In this document: positions 20,834-32,898 of the stretch, in pieces
How the letters are laid out: each line of letters begins with the position of its first letter
Numbering within the stretch: position 1 is the first letter of the stretch
Assembly: GCF_945859685.1 (NCBI RefSeq)
Contig: NC_079148.1
Location: forward strand, 25,989,946 to 26,053,945
Length of the DNA stretch: 64,000 bases
Direction: 5' to 3'
Source: Eupeodes corollae
Lineage: Eukaryota; Arthropoda; Insecta; Diptera; Syrphidae
Program-made: the position numbers and the translations under genes
The notes under the pieces: model-generated
What the model was told of the DNA's origin: nothing
Databases searched by the model: none
What the model saw: the letters and a program-made list of their open reading frames with translations, nothing else

Positions 20834-23800
20834 ATGTCGGCATCCGAATTAATTTCTTTTGGAAATCCTGTGTTCCAAACCTTTGCCTTTTGGGGAGGAG
20901 CATTAGCACTAAAAATGCTAGCAATGTCAATTTTGACAGCAATGCAACGATTAAAAACTAAGGTAAGTAAAGTGGTAATTAATATTTGCGAAGTCTAAAT
21001 AAATAAGTTTATGATGCGAAGGTCAAAACAAATTAAAAAAGCTACTTAGATAATAAACAACAGTGACACAGCAGTATTTGCCGGTTAAATCTTTTACAAA
21101 CGTAATAAAAAAGCAAATAAGAATAATTGAGTTAAAAGAGGCAAAAGTCCAAAAAAGTAATTTTAAATTGCTTTTCAACATATCTCATGAGTCATGAATT
21201 TATGAATTATGTTCATATTTGTAAGAAAAATTAATATGCTCAAGAATTTACCTCAAATTTTATAACCAAACAATATAATCATCATTTTTATAAAAAAGAT
21301 GTATTGGCTCAAAAAATGGCGATAAGAAACATTCATAAAAAATATGGTATCAGGTCTGATTAGTACTTGCGATAAAGCATTTATTAATATACTTTGTGCA
21401 TCAAGTTAAGCATTTGTAAATACAATTTTTATTTATTGATTAAGATGTTGTGGGGTTTTCCATTGTTAAAATAAATCAATTTATTTTTACTTTAAATCTG
21501 TCAAAAGAACTAAATTTTGCAGCGCCATTCTAAAAAAGAACATAGTTATCCCATTAATGGAACACAATATCAACCACCAAACGGTTACGGTTGCAACTTT
21601 TAAAGTGAAAATGGACCTCATCCCAAAGGACGATTTTTAAGTTCCCTAAGGCATTATTGTACGATTTGTCGCATTAAAAATTATGACATTTCTCGACGTT
21701 TCAAAGTCCCCAGAGTCAAAATAAAGGATTTTTAGAGTCAAAATAAAAGATTTTTAGACTAATATCTGTGCGTGCGTGTGTATGTGCGTCCGCGAAGCTT
21801 TTTTCGTCGTCCACAGTTCAAGAACCAGTATAGAGATATCGACATCAAATAACGTTTCAAGGTCCCTAGAGTCAAAAAAAAATATTTTTAGAAAGATGTC
21901 TGCGCGTGCGTGTGTACGTAGGTTCGTACCTCCGTACGTCCGTATGTCCGTACGTCCGTATGTCCATACGTCTGTACGTTCGCGAAGTTTTTTTCGTCGT
22001 CCATAGCTCAAGAACCAGAAGAGATATCGATTTCAAATAAATTTTGTTATACAGATAATAAGGCAGAAAGATGCAGATGCTTAAATATCTTACGAACCAA
22101 AAACGCTATCGACTTGAATTAAATTGTATCTATATAATATATTGTAACGTGATAGCAAAGAAGTATATTTTTGAAAAAAATCCATTTAACGGTATTTTTT
22201 ATAAATCAAAAAAACTGAAAAAAAAATTTGTCACCTCCAAAATTTTACGACTAAAATATGATTTCATCTCCAAAACGATTTTGTGCAACGAAGAATAACA
22301 TTTTTGACATCTGATAAAATTTTGAGAAAAATCGAATTGACAGTTTTGTTTATAAAAAATAAAAATCTAAAAAAAACATTACTCAAAGTTGGTAAAAATT
22401 GAATATCGATTCAAATATCTTTTCAAAAACTCAAAAATTTAGGCTTCAAACTTATTTTATCTTATAAGAAATATTGTTTTCAACATTCTGAAAAATGTTG
22501 AGAAAAATCGAATTGAGAGTTTTTTTTACAAAAAATAAAAACATACAAAAAAAACTATAACTTCTTTTCAAAACTTTGAGATAAAAGCTTCTTACTAATT
22601 TTTACTTATAAAAAATATTGTTTCCAACATTAGGACAAATTTTGAGAAAAATCGAATTGACAGTTTCTTTACAAAAAATAAAAACCTAAACAAAAATGTA
22701 TAAAAGTTGGTAAAAATTGATTTTCGAATCAAATATCTTTTCAATAATTTGAAATATTGGCTTCAAACTAGTTTTATCTTATAAGAAATATTGTTTTCAA
22801 CATCCGATACAATTTTAAAAAAAATCGAAAAAATAAAAAAATAAAAAAACAAAAAATAAAACTAAAAAAAAAACAATACTAAAACTTGGTAAAAATTTAC
22901 TTTCGACTCAAATAGATTTTCAAAAATTAAAAATATTGGCTTCAAACTTATTTTATTTCACAGAAAATATTGTTTTCGATATTCAGTAATTTTTATATAA
23001 AAATCCAACAGTCCGTTTTTTCATAAAAAAAAAATCTACAAAAAATAGTACGCAAATTTGGTAAAAATTGATACGAGTACATATAGACTAGACAAATCGA
23101 CAGACGGGATGGGAAGTTATCAGTGTGGGTCGCATCCCAGCATCTTTTTTCTATACAGATAATAATGCAGAAAGATGCAAGAAGGACTCTCTAAAAACTA
23201 CGTGGGTGTTTTTTTTACCAGAGTACGTTCACACGATTCCCAATCGGCGGTTTTGCCGTATCGTCGATTTTAACGTATAAGCCAGTGCCAGAATAATTTA
23301 AATTAATATATTCAAACGATACGGCTTTTAACTATATAGGTACAGTACAATTACCGATTAGGTCGATTTTGTCATTCGGTTTTGTCTCTGCAAATCGTTT
23401 TCGGTCGTACGGTAAAAAAAACCGATTCGGCTCATCGTGGCAATGTATTTATAGACAGTGCGTTCAGACGATTCGATGTTTTGACCAATAGTGCTTCATT
23501 TTTCGTCTGGACTACTGTCGAATAATTTATTTCTAGTATATAGTCGCAGTGGGTCGTCGGTGTAGGGTTAAGTACGTTGTACGGTAAAATTACCGTACCG
23601 TCTGAACACAACAACCAAAAGACACCGAATCGAGAAGACATCCGATACGGTGAAAATATCGAATCGTGTAAACGGGCTCTAAATATCTCACGAACCAATA
23701 ACGCTAGAGGCTTGAATTGAATTTAAAAAAAATTTGTCACCTCGAAAATTTTACGAACAAGAAATGATCCAAAATAACTTTGAAGAATAACGTTTTTAAC

Positions 23801-26800
23801 ATTTTGTAAAATTTTGAGAAAAATCGAATTGGCAGTTTTTTTTAATAAAAAAACAAAAACCTAAACAAAATATTACTCAAAGTTGGTAAAAATTGATTTT
23901 CGACTCAATCATCTTTTCAAAAATTTGAAATATTGGCTTCAAATTAATTTTATTTTATAATAAATTAGCAAACCCGGCGAATTCCGTTTCGACACCAGAT
24001 GGCTTCGTATTTTGATGATGCTAACGCAAAAGCTATGTTAAATCTTGATGAAATAGTGGCGATAATCAATGAAATGACAAATGTTTTCGCTGTTCCTCCA
24101 GGTACTTCCAGGAAGAAAAGACCACCAATATTATTGTCTACCACATGTATTAATGTTTCGTATAATTGGTTTTGCTGTTCATTCAGAAACGGCACATTAT
24201 TTCGAACGAATTCCTGAAATGTATCAACATTGTATTGCAGCTCTCGATTTATTTCTTGGTTCAATGTATCGTTCATCGTGCATCGATCGATTTAGCGCAA
24301 TCATTCCTACTTCAATCAGAAGCTTGATTGCAATAGTCAAGGATTGATCCCAATCAGAATGATTCCTTCATTGTATATTTGTTGCGCCGCGCCGTCGGAA
24401 TTTCTTTGTTGATTGATTCCAAGTGTAATACTTGGGCATTTCAACATACATCAGCGTCGCTGCGAATGGATCTGCTTCACACATTGCAAAGAAGCTAGTC
24501 TATGCTGTCGATGGTGGCATCTTAGCTCGTTGTCCAGCATTAGCTTCAGTGAAGTAAACAATGATTGGATATTGTAATGCATCGTACAATTGATGTGCCT
24601 CGTTTACACGTTGCATGATATTGCTTCTGTGCTGAACAACAACTGATCCGCTCTTATGACAATTTTGTGCGTATCCGATAGCATTCGTTCCAATGCTGTT
24701 TTAAACATATTAACCACAGCGTTATTAGCGTAAAAAATGCTTGCAAATGTTTAATAATTCGTCTCTTTAAGTATTGTGTTCCATGTATATTTCAGCGCAC
24801 ATTCAGCTGATCCACCATCAACGAAATGAACGATGAAAATGATATATTTGTCCTTATACAGTACGTTCTCGATTATCGCAACTAATTAAAACAAGGGTGG
24901 TTGCTATGACCGAGGTTGTTGCGATAACCGAGTAAATATTTTGTTAGGCTCGATTCGAGATGCCTTGTATATGTGGTCAAAATTTGTAAATAATCTTGGA
25001 TTTACAGATTTACCGATGACGAATAGCTTAACTTTGTGTGCGTTCGTACAGGCGAGAAACGTGATTCTTTCTTTGCTTGTCTTTCGGCCAGGATCTGTCG
25101 ATTCCTTAAAAGTTACAAGGGTTTTGTTGGGCATAAGTCGATAGAATAACCCAGACTCATCGGCGATATAAATTTGATTCGGAGTCAAATCGAGCTCTCT
25201 GACTTTTTCCTTAAATTTAATCAAGAATGGATCTACAAGCTGCGGTTTGTTTGAAAGTTTTTCTAGACAAATTTTCAACAGGCGGATTCCGTGTCTTTTC
25301 TTAAAATTTGTCATTCAACCATTGCTCGCATTAAAAGATCCTGGCCTCTCTTTAATTTTTTCATGCAATGAGCACGCTTTTGTTTTCAGGACCTCTGTGG
25401 AAATTGGCACATTTTGCTTTCTTTGATTCAGGAACCACTTGTACAAAGCCTTTTCCATCGTATTCGCCACCTTTTAATGTGATCCTCCTTCCTGGTCCAT
25501 TTTTTCCAAACACAAGCGACTCACTGAACAAAATTCAATAAAACTAATGAGAACATTTTGCATTGTACAGATACATAAATGTAGGTACCTTCATACAACT
25601 TCATCGTAACTATCTCTCAAAAGTAGCGGTAAAATAACGGCCGAGACAAAATGTAACGCAACAGACAAAAACAAAAATAGTAAAGAACCTGTGGGATATG
25701 CATATAAAAACAAAAGTTGCGCTTATCGAGTCAATTTTTTTTGAAGAGTTGCAATTACTGCGTCAATAATGATAAAAATTGAGCTGTTGCGAAAATCGAG
25801 GAGTTGCGCGAATCGAGAGTTGCGTTAATCGAGAACGTACTGTATCTGTAATTGCAAACAATCATTTGTTGAAGAATACGATATGTGACTTCTGATCGTG
25901 TGATGGTGTAGTGTGTGGTGTATGTGTAGTTGTTACGTGTTGCTGTTAATTGTGTTGGAGTGATTGATTGTTTGTGTGTGTAAACAACACCTTCTCGAAT
26001 TATATTCGCTTCAAAGGACGTCATGCGAAAGCAGTTATTTTATTCAAGGATGTGTTGAAGAAAATGGTTTAAATCGGGATCACTTCCATCGAACAATGGT
26101 TTCAGTTGCTGTGGTGGCGTAAGTAACGGATCCATCAGTTTGTCTTTTCCACTTGTGCAGCACAATCCAACTGTTTCTCTTTTGAACTTTAATGCATTGC
26201 AATATCGGCATACAGTCGTCATTGGTCCAATATCTAAATTGTCATCATCACTGTAGTTCACAGTGGGATCATGTTGGAAAGAAAAGCGGTTGTATATGAC
26301 AATGATCTTCGTATGCTTACGCGTCCTCTTAATCGGGCATTTTATCTTTCCCAAAAGTAAGCCTTGCTTTAGAATATAGGGCCCTTGAAACGTCAAAAAA
26401 TTTAAAAATTCTCAATTTCACAAATCGGAACTTTTACAATAGCTTTCAATGGAAAGCTTAACGGACTTCACCGCTTTTCTGTTAATTTTTTTCTGAATTT
26501 TGTCTATTATAAACCTCACGGAGCCTGAAACCTTTCCAACGAATACAAAACTATGGAAATGGGTCCGTGCGTTCTGGAGTTATAGCGTCAGGAAGGAAAA
26601 CCCGACTAATTATAGATATTGTTTTCAACAATCCATTAAATTTTGCAAGAAATTAAATTGAAAGTTTTTTTTACAAAAAAAGAACTTAAACAAAACATTA
26701 CTAACGGTTTGTAAAAATTGAGTCTCAAAATTTAATTTAATTTTATTAGAAATATTGTTTTCAACACTCGGTAAAGTTTCGAGAAAAATTGAATTGACAG

Positions 26801-29575
26801 TTTTTTGTACAAAAAATAAAAACCTAAAACAAAAATACTAAAACTTGCTAAAAATTTACTTTCGACTCAAATATCTTTTCAAAAATAAAAAAATATTGGC
26901 TTGAAATTAATTTTATCTCATCGACATTTAGTAAATTTTTTTATAAAAATCCAAACAGTCCATTTTTTCATACAAAAATAAGATCTACGAAATAAAAACA
27001 AAATATTGTTGGTAGTTTTTATTTTTTAAGAATAATTTTAATTTTAAACAAAACACGAAACCATACAAACCTTTTTAGCAAGACAAATTGACAAACGGAA
27101 TGGGATGGGTTATGAGTGTGCGTCTTTGTGGGTCCCATCCCAACCTCTTCCAATGTTATGGGTTATCGACCGGTCTAAGTTTGTGTTACGTTAAAATTCC
27201 AAGTCTTTAAACCTATGCCTTTATAAGTAAAATATGGTATAATGTTAATATGTGTGTGGTGATAAAGTTTTAAGCTCGATTTTGGCATGATTTTTTGTTT
27301 GTTTTTGAATAAGGTGAGGAGGTAAGATCCACCCTAATATCCCGCGAGATATCTGATCACCACGAGCATGCCATCGCCTCGGTAGCGGACATTTCATCGT
27401 AACTTGTCAAACCTATTCTAGTTCCTAATTATAGTGTAGTCGAATCCCACCCTTCAAGTCATTTTATCACTATAATCACAAATTCACACCAACTGCCTCA
27501 TTTCTATTTATTAAATCGTTTATCGTTCCCAATTTTATGGGGTTATCCATGACCATGGGTAAATTCAGATTTCCCTCAAAAATTGATTTTTTTTAATGGC
27601 GCATGGAACACAATTTTATTTTTTTTTTGTTTCTCGTTGTATTTTTGTAATTTTGTTAAGAGTGGTTAAAGCTTTTAACTTCCCAGCTAAAAAATTTAAA
27701 GCATTTTTAGTAGTACCTATTGCTTCAAAGAGAATTTGTATTTTGACAGATCAAGATCAAGAAATAATTGATTTAATTATTTGTTTTTTCGTTCCTCATT
27801 GTATTTTTGTGAAGTGTGGTAAGCTGACAACTTCCCAGCTAAAAATTTTTAAAATATTTTATTAGTATTGCTTCAAAGAGAATTTGTGTTTTGACAGATC
27901 AAGATCGAGAAAAAATTGATTTATTTTGCCTATGGAAAACCCCATTAGTAATGGCGCATCGTTTACTCGCCAAACAGTCAAATGTCAAAAAATTACAGCT
28001 TTTCTAAAGGCACCAAAGAAACATTTTATTAAACATTGTTTAAGAAACGTTAATGGAATATTTTTCGTTTAATAAAACAACATTGCAGAAGCATTTTAGA
28101 AACGTTTTTGATATATGTAGATGTTTTTTTTGTGTGGACGCCTTAAAAAAAATGTTTAAACTATTTTTGTTCCCTATTTAAATATGTACAGAGATTTGTG
28201 AGTGAAAATCGACTTTTAAAGAAATATCGCTGATATTGTGGTGTTTAATCATAATGCATTTTTTTCTAAATATTATTGGCTTTTTTATTTTATTTTTGCA
28301 ATTTTTATCAAGTGCATCCAATTCTGAATGGAAAACAGGGAAGCAATTCATAAACATTTCAGAAATGTTGAGCGAGCGTCCAAACAAAAAACATTCTGTT
28401 TCAGAAACGTTTTTTTTTAAATGTTTCCGAAATGTTTTAAAAATGTTTTTTTGTTTTAGTCTGAAAGCACCTTCAAGTGAATAAAGCAGACAAATTTCAA
28501 AACAGAGAAATATTTCTAAAATGTTTGTTTGTTTTGTTCTGTTTCCCATTACGAATTTCCAAAAACAAAAAAATGGAAAACAAACAAGCATTCCAAAAAT
28601 TTCCACACCAGGAAAAACAAATCAGAGTATTTCTGCAAAGTTTCCGAAATGTTTTTTAAACACATGGGAAACATTTCAGAAATAGTTTCGAGACGTTTCT
28701 TTGGTGCGGACACACCTTAGGAAACCGTGTTCCCTTCAGGATCATTTCTGAAATGTTTGTACAAAGTTTTTGGAGTGTTTTTAAAACAAATGGGAAACAT
28801 TTCAGAAAAAGTTTCCCGAAATATTTCAGAAAAAGTTTTGAAATGTTTCTTTGGTGTGAACACACCTTAAAAAACCGTTTCCGTTCAGTATTTATAAATA
28901 ATTTACCAGTGGAAAAACCCTTAAATTTATTATAATTATTTATTATTTCATCATTATTAAAGCTCATAGCTTTACTTAACCAATGAGTGTTACTCTTACT
29001 TAACAGTACATACACCTTCATAAAAAAAATTGTATTAGTTTTGAGAAAATCGAAAAACGCAACAAATCCTTAGTAATTGCATTAAACTTTTAGTAATAAC
29101 TATTAATTAAATTCAAAGCCATGTGATTTAATATAAAAGACATAACATTTAAACTTCTTATTTTTTTTTTCATTTCAGACCTTTCCGAATCCCGAAGATG
29201 CTGTTTTGAACAAAGTCAAAGTTAAATTTGATGACCCAGATGTTGAACGAGTTCGTAGGTAACTACAGACTATCATCATTTCTTATTTTAATAACGTATT
29301 ATTAACTTCTAACTTCTTTTTAACTTTTGAACAGAGCACATCGCAATGATATGGAAAATATATTCGTTTTCTTCCTTGTTGGACTGTTATACGTTTTAAC
29401 AAATCCTTCAAGTTTCTTGGCCAACAATTTATTCCGCGCTGTAGGAATTGGTCGAATTGTCCATACTGTTGTCTATGTAATGGCTGTACCTCAACCAGCT
29501 CGTGGTCTAGCTTGGTTCATACCTTATTTGGCTACTGGATACATGGCTTTGCAAGTTATGATTTCAGCTTTGTAA
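20834..29575 (+). CDS. Mgstl: Microsomal glutathione S-transferase 1-like (MAPEG), second copy
   Basis: Three exons: 20834-20962, 29179-29258 and 29335-29575, encoding 149 residues. The exon boundaries and phases are the same as in the first copy, and exon 2 is 80 nt in both, so the pair arose by tandem duplication. The MGST1 signature is intact (ERVRRAHRNDMENIFVFFLV), followed by hydrophobic segments and the C-terminus ATGYMALQVMISAL. The two proteins differ most in the N-terminal helix, so they may have diverged in substrate or expression. The role is membrane-bound glutathione conjugation and peroxide reduction. AATAAA at 29619-29624 lies 44 nt after the stop. Intron 1 is 8.2 kb, almost entirely repeats; intron 2 is 76 bp. 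Confidence 0.93.
21739..22050. repeat. Duplicated low-complexity unit with CGTAYGTCCG-type repeats
   Basis: Two related units (about 21720-21870 and 21880-22030) each contain 'gtgcgtgcgtgtgtacgt', then 'cgcgaagttttttcgtcgtcca', then 'ctcaagaaccag'. The second has an internal run of CGTACGTC/CGTATGTC steps. It leads directly into the minisatellite array. Confidence 0.7.
22051..23154. repeat. Minisatellite array, unit about 140-180 bp
   Basis: The phrase GAGAAAAATCGAATTGACAG recurs at about 22324, 22500, 22643 and, more diverged, near 22816 and 22999. Each is followed by TTGGTAAAAATTG and TATTGGCTTCAAAC blocks. The array starts after a 'cagataataaggcagaaagatgc' leader, which recurs at 23155 as the start of a second array. 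Confidence 0.8.
23220..23680. mobile_element. MITE inserted in the second array
   Basis: The ends AGAGTACGTTCACACGATTC and the complement of AGAGCCCGTTTACACGATTC (17 of 20 identical) enclose 461 bp of sequence that the intact array lacks. A further 'gtgcgttcagacgattcgatg' near 23458 suggests an internal or second end, so this could be two adjacent MITEs. No target duplication is clear. Confidence 0.6.
23961..26615 (-). mobile_element. Helitron relic, interrupted by a Tigger element
   Basis: Three coding remnants lie in order on the minus strand. At 26396-26040 is an N-terminal region with HDPTVNYSDDDNLDIGPMTT, CRYCNALKFKRE and DLNHFLQHILE, typical of insect Helitron replication-helicase proteins. 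At 24800-24340 there are out-of-frame pieces. At 24276-23965 is the start of the PIF1-like helicase with GGLFFLEVPGGTAKTF, where the Walker A loop GGTGKT has become GGTAKT. The inserted segment is delimited exactly by comparison with the minisatellite array, and the insertion left no target duplication, as expected for Helitrons. Stops and frameshifts show it is dead. No REP endonuclease motif (HUH) could be read. Confidence 0.8.
24859..25842 (-). mobile_element. Tigger/pogo-like transposon inserted in the Helitron
   Basis: The inverted ends CAGTACGTTCTCGATTA...CGCAAC and their complement are flanked by TA (24857-24858 and 25843-25844). The minus-strand frame 25314-24904 carries FKKRHGIRLLK (end of the CENPB-type helix-turn-helix) and NQIYIADESGLFYRLMPNKT (first catalytic D of the DDE domain), then GRKTSKERITFLACTN. 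Upstream frames (about 25500-25320) hold the rest of the DNA-binding domain but are frameshifted. The catalytic domain is cut after about 110 residues. It is non-functional. Confidence 0.88.
27537..27944. mobile_element. MITE with an internal ~153 bp tandem duplication
   Basis: The left end GGGGTTATCCATGACCATGG and the complement of the right end (GGGGTTTTCCATAGG) are imperfect inverted repeats. Inside, the block from 'cgttgtatttttg' to 'aattgattta' occurs twice (about 27634 and 27787). Similar 'ggggttttccattg' starts occur at 21452 and, weakly, near 17302, so this is probably a family. Confidence 0.5.
28000..28880. repeat. Inverted/tandem GAAACATTTCAGAAA-type repeat block
   Basis: Variants of GAAACATTTC and its complement GAAATGTTTC recur many times, and 'ctttggtg(c/t)g(g/a)acacacctta' occurs at about 28697 and 28848, with an inverted relative near 28130. 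It looks like overlapping palindromic MITEs. The open frames seen here on both strands come from this repeat and are not genes. Confidence 0.55.
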
Positions 29576-29892
29576 ACAAAAAGGATAAAGACATTGTATT
29601 TAATTTAAAATTTGTTTAAATAAATCAAAGTTTGTGATGCTTATTAAAGAATAAATATAAAAGTTTTATAATAAATAAAAACTGTTTTGTATTAAATCCT
29701 ATAACTACTATTTTTCCTTTTGGTTTTATTGAGACTTGATTTCGATTTAAGAAAAATGAACAAAGACGCCGATAATTGAATAAATTAAATTAAGACTCAA
29801 ATTTAACAAAAAATTGGACCTCAAAAAATATTCAATTTATTCAATAAATTTAACAAACAAATTAAAAAGTAAAGCAAAACTATTTAAATGGC
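29576..29892. other. Convergent 3' region
   Basis: 3' ends of the second MAPEG gene (plus) and the dynein light chain gene (minus). AATAAA at 29619 and further AATAAA sequences near 29650-29680 serve the plus-strand gene. On the minus strand candidate signals lie in the T-rich stretch near 29840. Confidence 0.5.
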
Positions 29893-30823
29893 TTAAACTC
29901 CCCTTATTACTGGCTCTCCATCGAACTTCTTTAAATTCTGTAGCTTCCTCACAACTTCGCTTCGAAAAGTACCCTCATCCATGGTATCGCACAGAGGATT
30001 CCCGATAAAACTTACCTCCACTATGTTCGGTGCATGTGCAATACGACTAAATTCATTCCAGTCCTTAATTGCATTGTTCGATACGTAAAATACTTTTAGA
30101 GCTTTCATTTGATCAATTGGTTTAAGTTTCTCAATTAAATTATAGCTCACCCAAAGCTCTTCAAGTGTATCAGTTAGAACTTCCTGATAATCAGAAATTC
30201 AAAAGCAATGTTAATATTTTATTCATGAAAGACCAAAGCAAAAATATTTACAATTCCTTGAAGACTTTTGATGTAGTTTCTAGCTAACGAAAGAATACGC
30301 AAGTTCTTCATTCCACTGATACCAGAAATTTTCTCTATCATGTTTGTTGAGAGGCTGAGTTTTCTAAAGTTTTAAAAAATAAGTAACACATGAAAATAGG
30401 ACTATTTTTCAAAAATCAAAAAAAATTGGTAAAAAACTGATCGACGCATTTTCATGTCGAATGTACACCTTCTTCGATTAACAACCATAATAAAAAAGTT
30501 TACTCAAAGGCAAACAAGCCAGAAAAGTTATCAGTCTTTAAAAGATAGTCCCGTAGGTAGGTACATATTATTATCGTGGACTTAATGGTTTAGAGTATGA
30601 ATTGCACCTTAGAACATCCAAAAAATCAATTCTATGCATGAACTTATTTAAACAAAACAATTAATACATACTTGCATTCGGTTAAAGTTGAAAGGGTACT
30701 ATCCATTTTGTCAATTGGTGGCCATTGAAATTGTAGCCCAATATCCTCTGCTTCGGTTGCCACCTTATTGGTTTTTTCTTCCCACATTTTGAGAGCATCT
30801 TTAATTGGCAGTCCTTTTGACAT
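29893..30823 (-). CDS. DNAL1: Axonemal dynein light chain 1 (leucine-rich repeat)
   Basis: Three exons, 30823-30672, 30363-30252 and 30183-29893, give 184 residues with clean junctions. The protein starts MSKGLPIKDALKMWEEKT, the conserved N-terminus of DNAL1/LC1. Leucine-rich repeats follow (KKLSLSTNMIEKI, LRILSLARNYIKSLQG, LEELWVSYNLIEKL, LKVFYVSNNAIKDW) and then the capping segment with FIGNPL and KKFDGEPVIRGV. LC1 binds the gamma (outer-arm) dynein heavy chain motor domain in motile cilia and flagella; in insects that means sperm tails and chordotonal sensory neurons. Length matches the family (about 190). Convergent with the MAPEG gene with 317 bp between stops. Confidence 0.95.
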
Positions 30824-31793
30824 TATTTTAAATTAAATTATTGAGGAGAAAAAAGTTTTGCTTGCTTTTTTTTATAGTTGAGATTGATAAAAATAGAGTT
30901 TTCAAATGTCTTGTTGAAATATCAGCATCATATCAAATTGTTTATATTCAAAAATGTTTGATAGAAAATGTATGTCTTCAATATATTCGAACAAAGCAAG
31001 CTCATGAATAATTATTAACATATTAACAAGGTTTTGTAACTGGCAGTCAAATTATATTTTCCAAAAATTTTGAATGTCCTAAGTCGAAGGTAAGCTATGG
31101 TCATTGCGAATATTTTTGTGTAGGAGTTTACAAGTGCGATCAATTAAAAACATTTGCATATAATGTCCAAAAGAACGTTGAAAAACAACTGTTTTGATTC
31201 AATTTGAAACAAACATGTGCTCGGAAAGGACTCTTACAGCTACAGAAAATAGATGCTTTAAAAGATTTAGGACTTTCGAGATGTGCAATAGCAATTATCT
31301 TGCTGATCCACAAAAATATGGAAAAAAAATCAAAACTGGTACAAGTCCAACAAAACAACATAATTATTGTGAGAAAAGCAGTTAATTTTACTATTTGTCT
31401 CAAATTTAACTCTACCAGTGACTAAAATAAGGGTCCAGGCTATGTATCAGCTAGCATAACAACCGTAACATAACAGGATAACACAAAAAATTGAACCTAT
31501 TCAGGGAGGAAATCTAAAACATTAACCTGTTCTGAGGCAAGAACACAAGCAGAATCAGATGAAATTTTCAAGAGAGCTTGTTGCTTGTAGAAGTGAACTT
31601 CAGAAGTTTAACCTTGGCGGCCCCATTGGCTACAACTTATATTTCCATGATCTGAGAAAGGAAAGACATCATAGCCGTTTAATGGTGTGAGGAGCTTTAA
31701 CCTTGTATGGCACAAATGACAATCCAACAAGACAATGCCTCCATTTACACATAAAGGGTTGTTAGAAGTTAAATTCAGTCGGAAGAATTTACA
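30824..31793. other. Spacer upstream of the DNAL1 gene
   Basis: It contains the presumed DNAL1 promoter. At about 31190-31420 the text resembles an old Tc1-like helix-turn-helix coding region ('ctttcgagatgtgcaatagc...'), and 31530-31790 may be its continuation, but frames are broken and the call is weak. Confidence 0.35.
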
Positions 31794-32898
31794 GGGTCCT
31801 GATTATAAGGTTCGCGGCGAATCGTTTTGCTAGCAAGTTTGCCATTTTTCAATTATTGCTTTCGCTTTCGCCTTCTTCGTTTTGAATTCAACCAATTAAC
31901 GAATTCGAAGGCGACTTGAAAAGTCATAATGTTTGTTGGCGAGTTGAATACGATAGCTTTTTTTTGGCGGATTCACTGGTTAATGAGTGTTCATTACTAT
32001 TCATTGTTCGATTTCGTGGATTCTTTCTTTATTTTAATTTAAAAAATTCAAGTTGGCTTTATTTTAATTTTCTTATAATTTATCCACAATAAAATATACA
32101 ATTTTGAAATTCATTCAAGGAACGATAAAAACAAACAAACAAATCGACATCAATTTTTGGATCTCGTCGAGTTTATGAAAAAAAATAAGGGCCTTGCAAC
32201 GGGAGCACTCGTCGGTCCTGAATATCGGGTTAAAACAAGTGAACTGTTGGACAATGTTTCAAAAGTTTTAAATAGTCTAGGACCCCCTCGTAAAAATGTT
32301 GAAAGCTGGAAGAAAGTATGCATACATTTTGTTCTTTTAACTCTATCATGCTATGATTTTTTTAAGATTTGGAAGGATTTCAAATACAACATAAGAAAAA
32401 ACTTGGTCACAACACCAAATGCATCCGTGGAACAGGTGGTGGGAAAAATACTTAATACCCGTTTCTCCCCTTGAAGAAGACATAATAAAGCTTCTTGAAT
32501 CGAAGGTATGTGAGACTGGGATTAACGTGTCTTCATATGGGTGCCAGGAGGAAAATCGTCCCGAACAAATGGACACGAGTGCATATCACTCCAATGAGGA
32601 TTCAAGTCCTAATCGAAACACTTCTAGTCAAAATGTCAAAGGTGATGAACAACCAGAATTCTCAGAACCTCTGCAATCGCGGAATTGTGAAAGATTCGTG
32701 CCTTCGACAAAAACCTTTGGTACAACTACAACTGCACCACAATGAATACTTGGAAAATCAAACACAAGCATTTTTAGAAGCACAGCAATCGTAGTGTTTT
32801 CAAACAATCGTGGATTCGTTAATAAGAAAATACGACGCGAACCGAATTTGAAAGGTCGAATTGAAAACGATCAGCCGCGAACCTCATAATCAGGCCCC
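31794..32898 (+). mobile_element. PIF/Harbinger element, copy A (carries the Myb-like gene)
   Basis: The left end GGGTCCTGATTATAAGGTTC at 31794 and the right end (complement of GGGGCCTGATTATGAGGTTC) at 32898 match the ends of copies B (35045-35892) and C (44473-44949). The plus strand encodes a Myb/SANT-like protein relic (see next entry). The transposase gene, which in copy B lies at the other end, is missing. No TWA duplication is visible. Confidence 0.7.
32157..32745 (+). pseudogene. Myb/SANT-like protein of Harbinger copy A
   Basis: The frame starting at 32157 (MDLVEFMKKNKGLATGALVG) reads to KNVESWKK at about 32318. A 50 bp intron follows (GTATGC...TTTAAG), then IWKDFKYNIRKNL from about 32369, which is a typical Myb/SANT-like segment with spaced tryptophans. 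After a frame change, 32419-32745 encodes a polar, low-complexity tail. Harbinger transposons encode such a protein to bring the transposase to the nucleus and the TIRs. Frames are broken, so it is not expected to work. Confidence 0.6.

Larger units (their letters stand above)
23155..27140. repeat. Second copy of the minisatellite array, split by insertions
   Basis: The leader ('gataatgcagaaagatgc') at 23155, the block at 23690-23960 and the block at 26616-27140 align in order with the array at 22051-23154. The interruptions are a MITE (23220-23680) and a Helitron (23961-26615). Both arrays end in a similar 'gggatggg...tgggtc.catccca' phrase (near 23105-23140 and 27100-27145). Confidence 0.75.
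20963..29178 (+). other. Intron 1 of the second MAPEG gene
   Basis: Bounded by GTAAGT and TTTCAG, phase 0. It holds two minisatellite arrays, a MITE, a Helitron with an inserted Tigger element, a short MITE near 27.6 kb and a GAAACATTTC-rich repeat at 28-28.9 kb. The parts at 20963-21450 and 27140-27536 show no recognisable feature. Confidence 0.8.

Noticed and set aside
28178..28606. 142-codon minus-strand frame rich in Phe, Cys and Lys
   Set aside because: Produced by the GAAACATTTC repeat; the same phrases appear in other frames and on the other strand.
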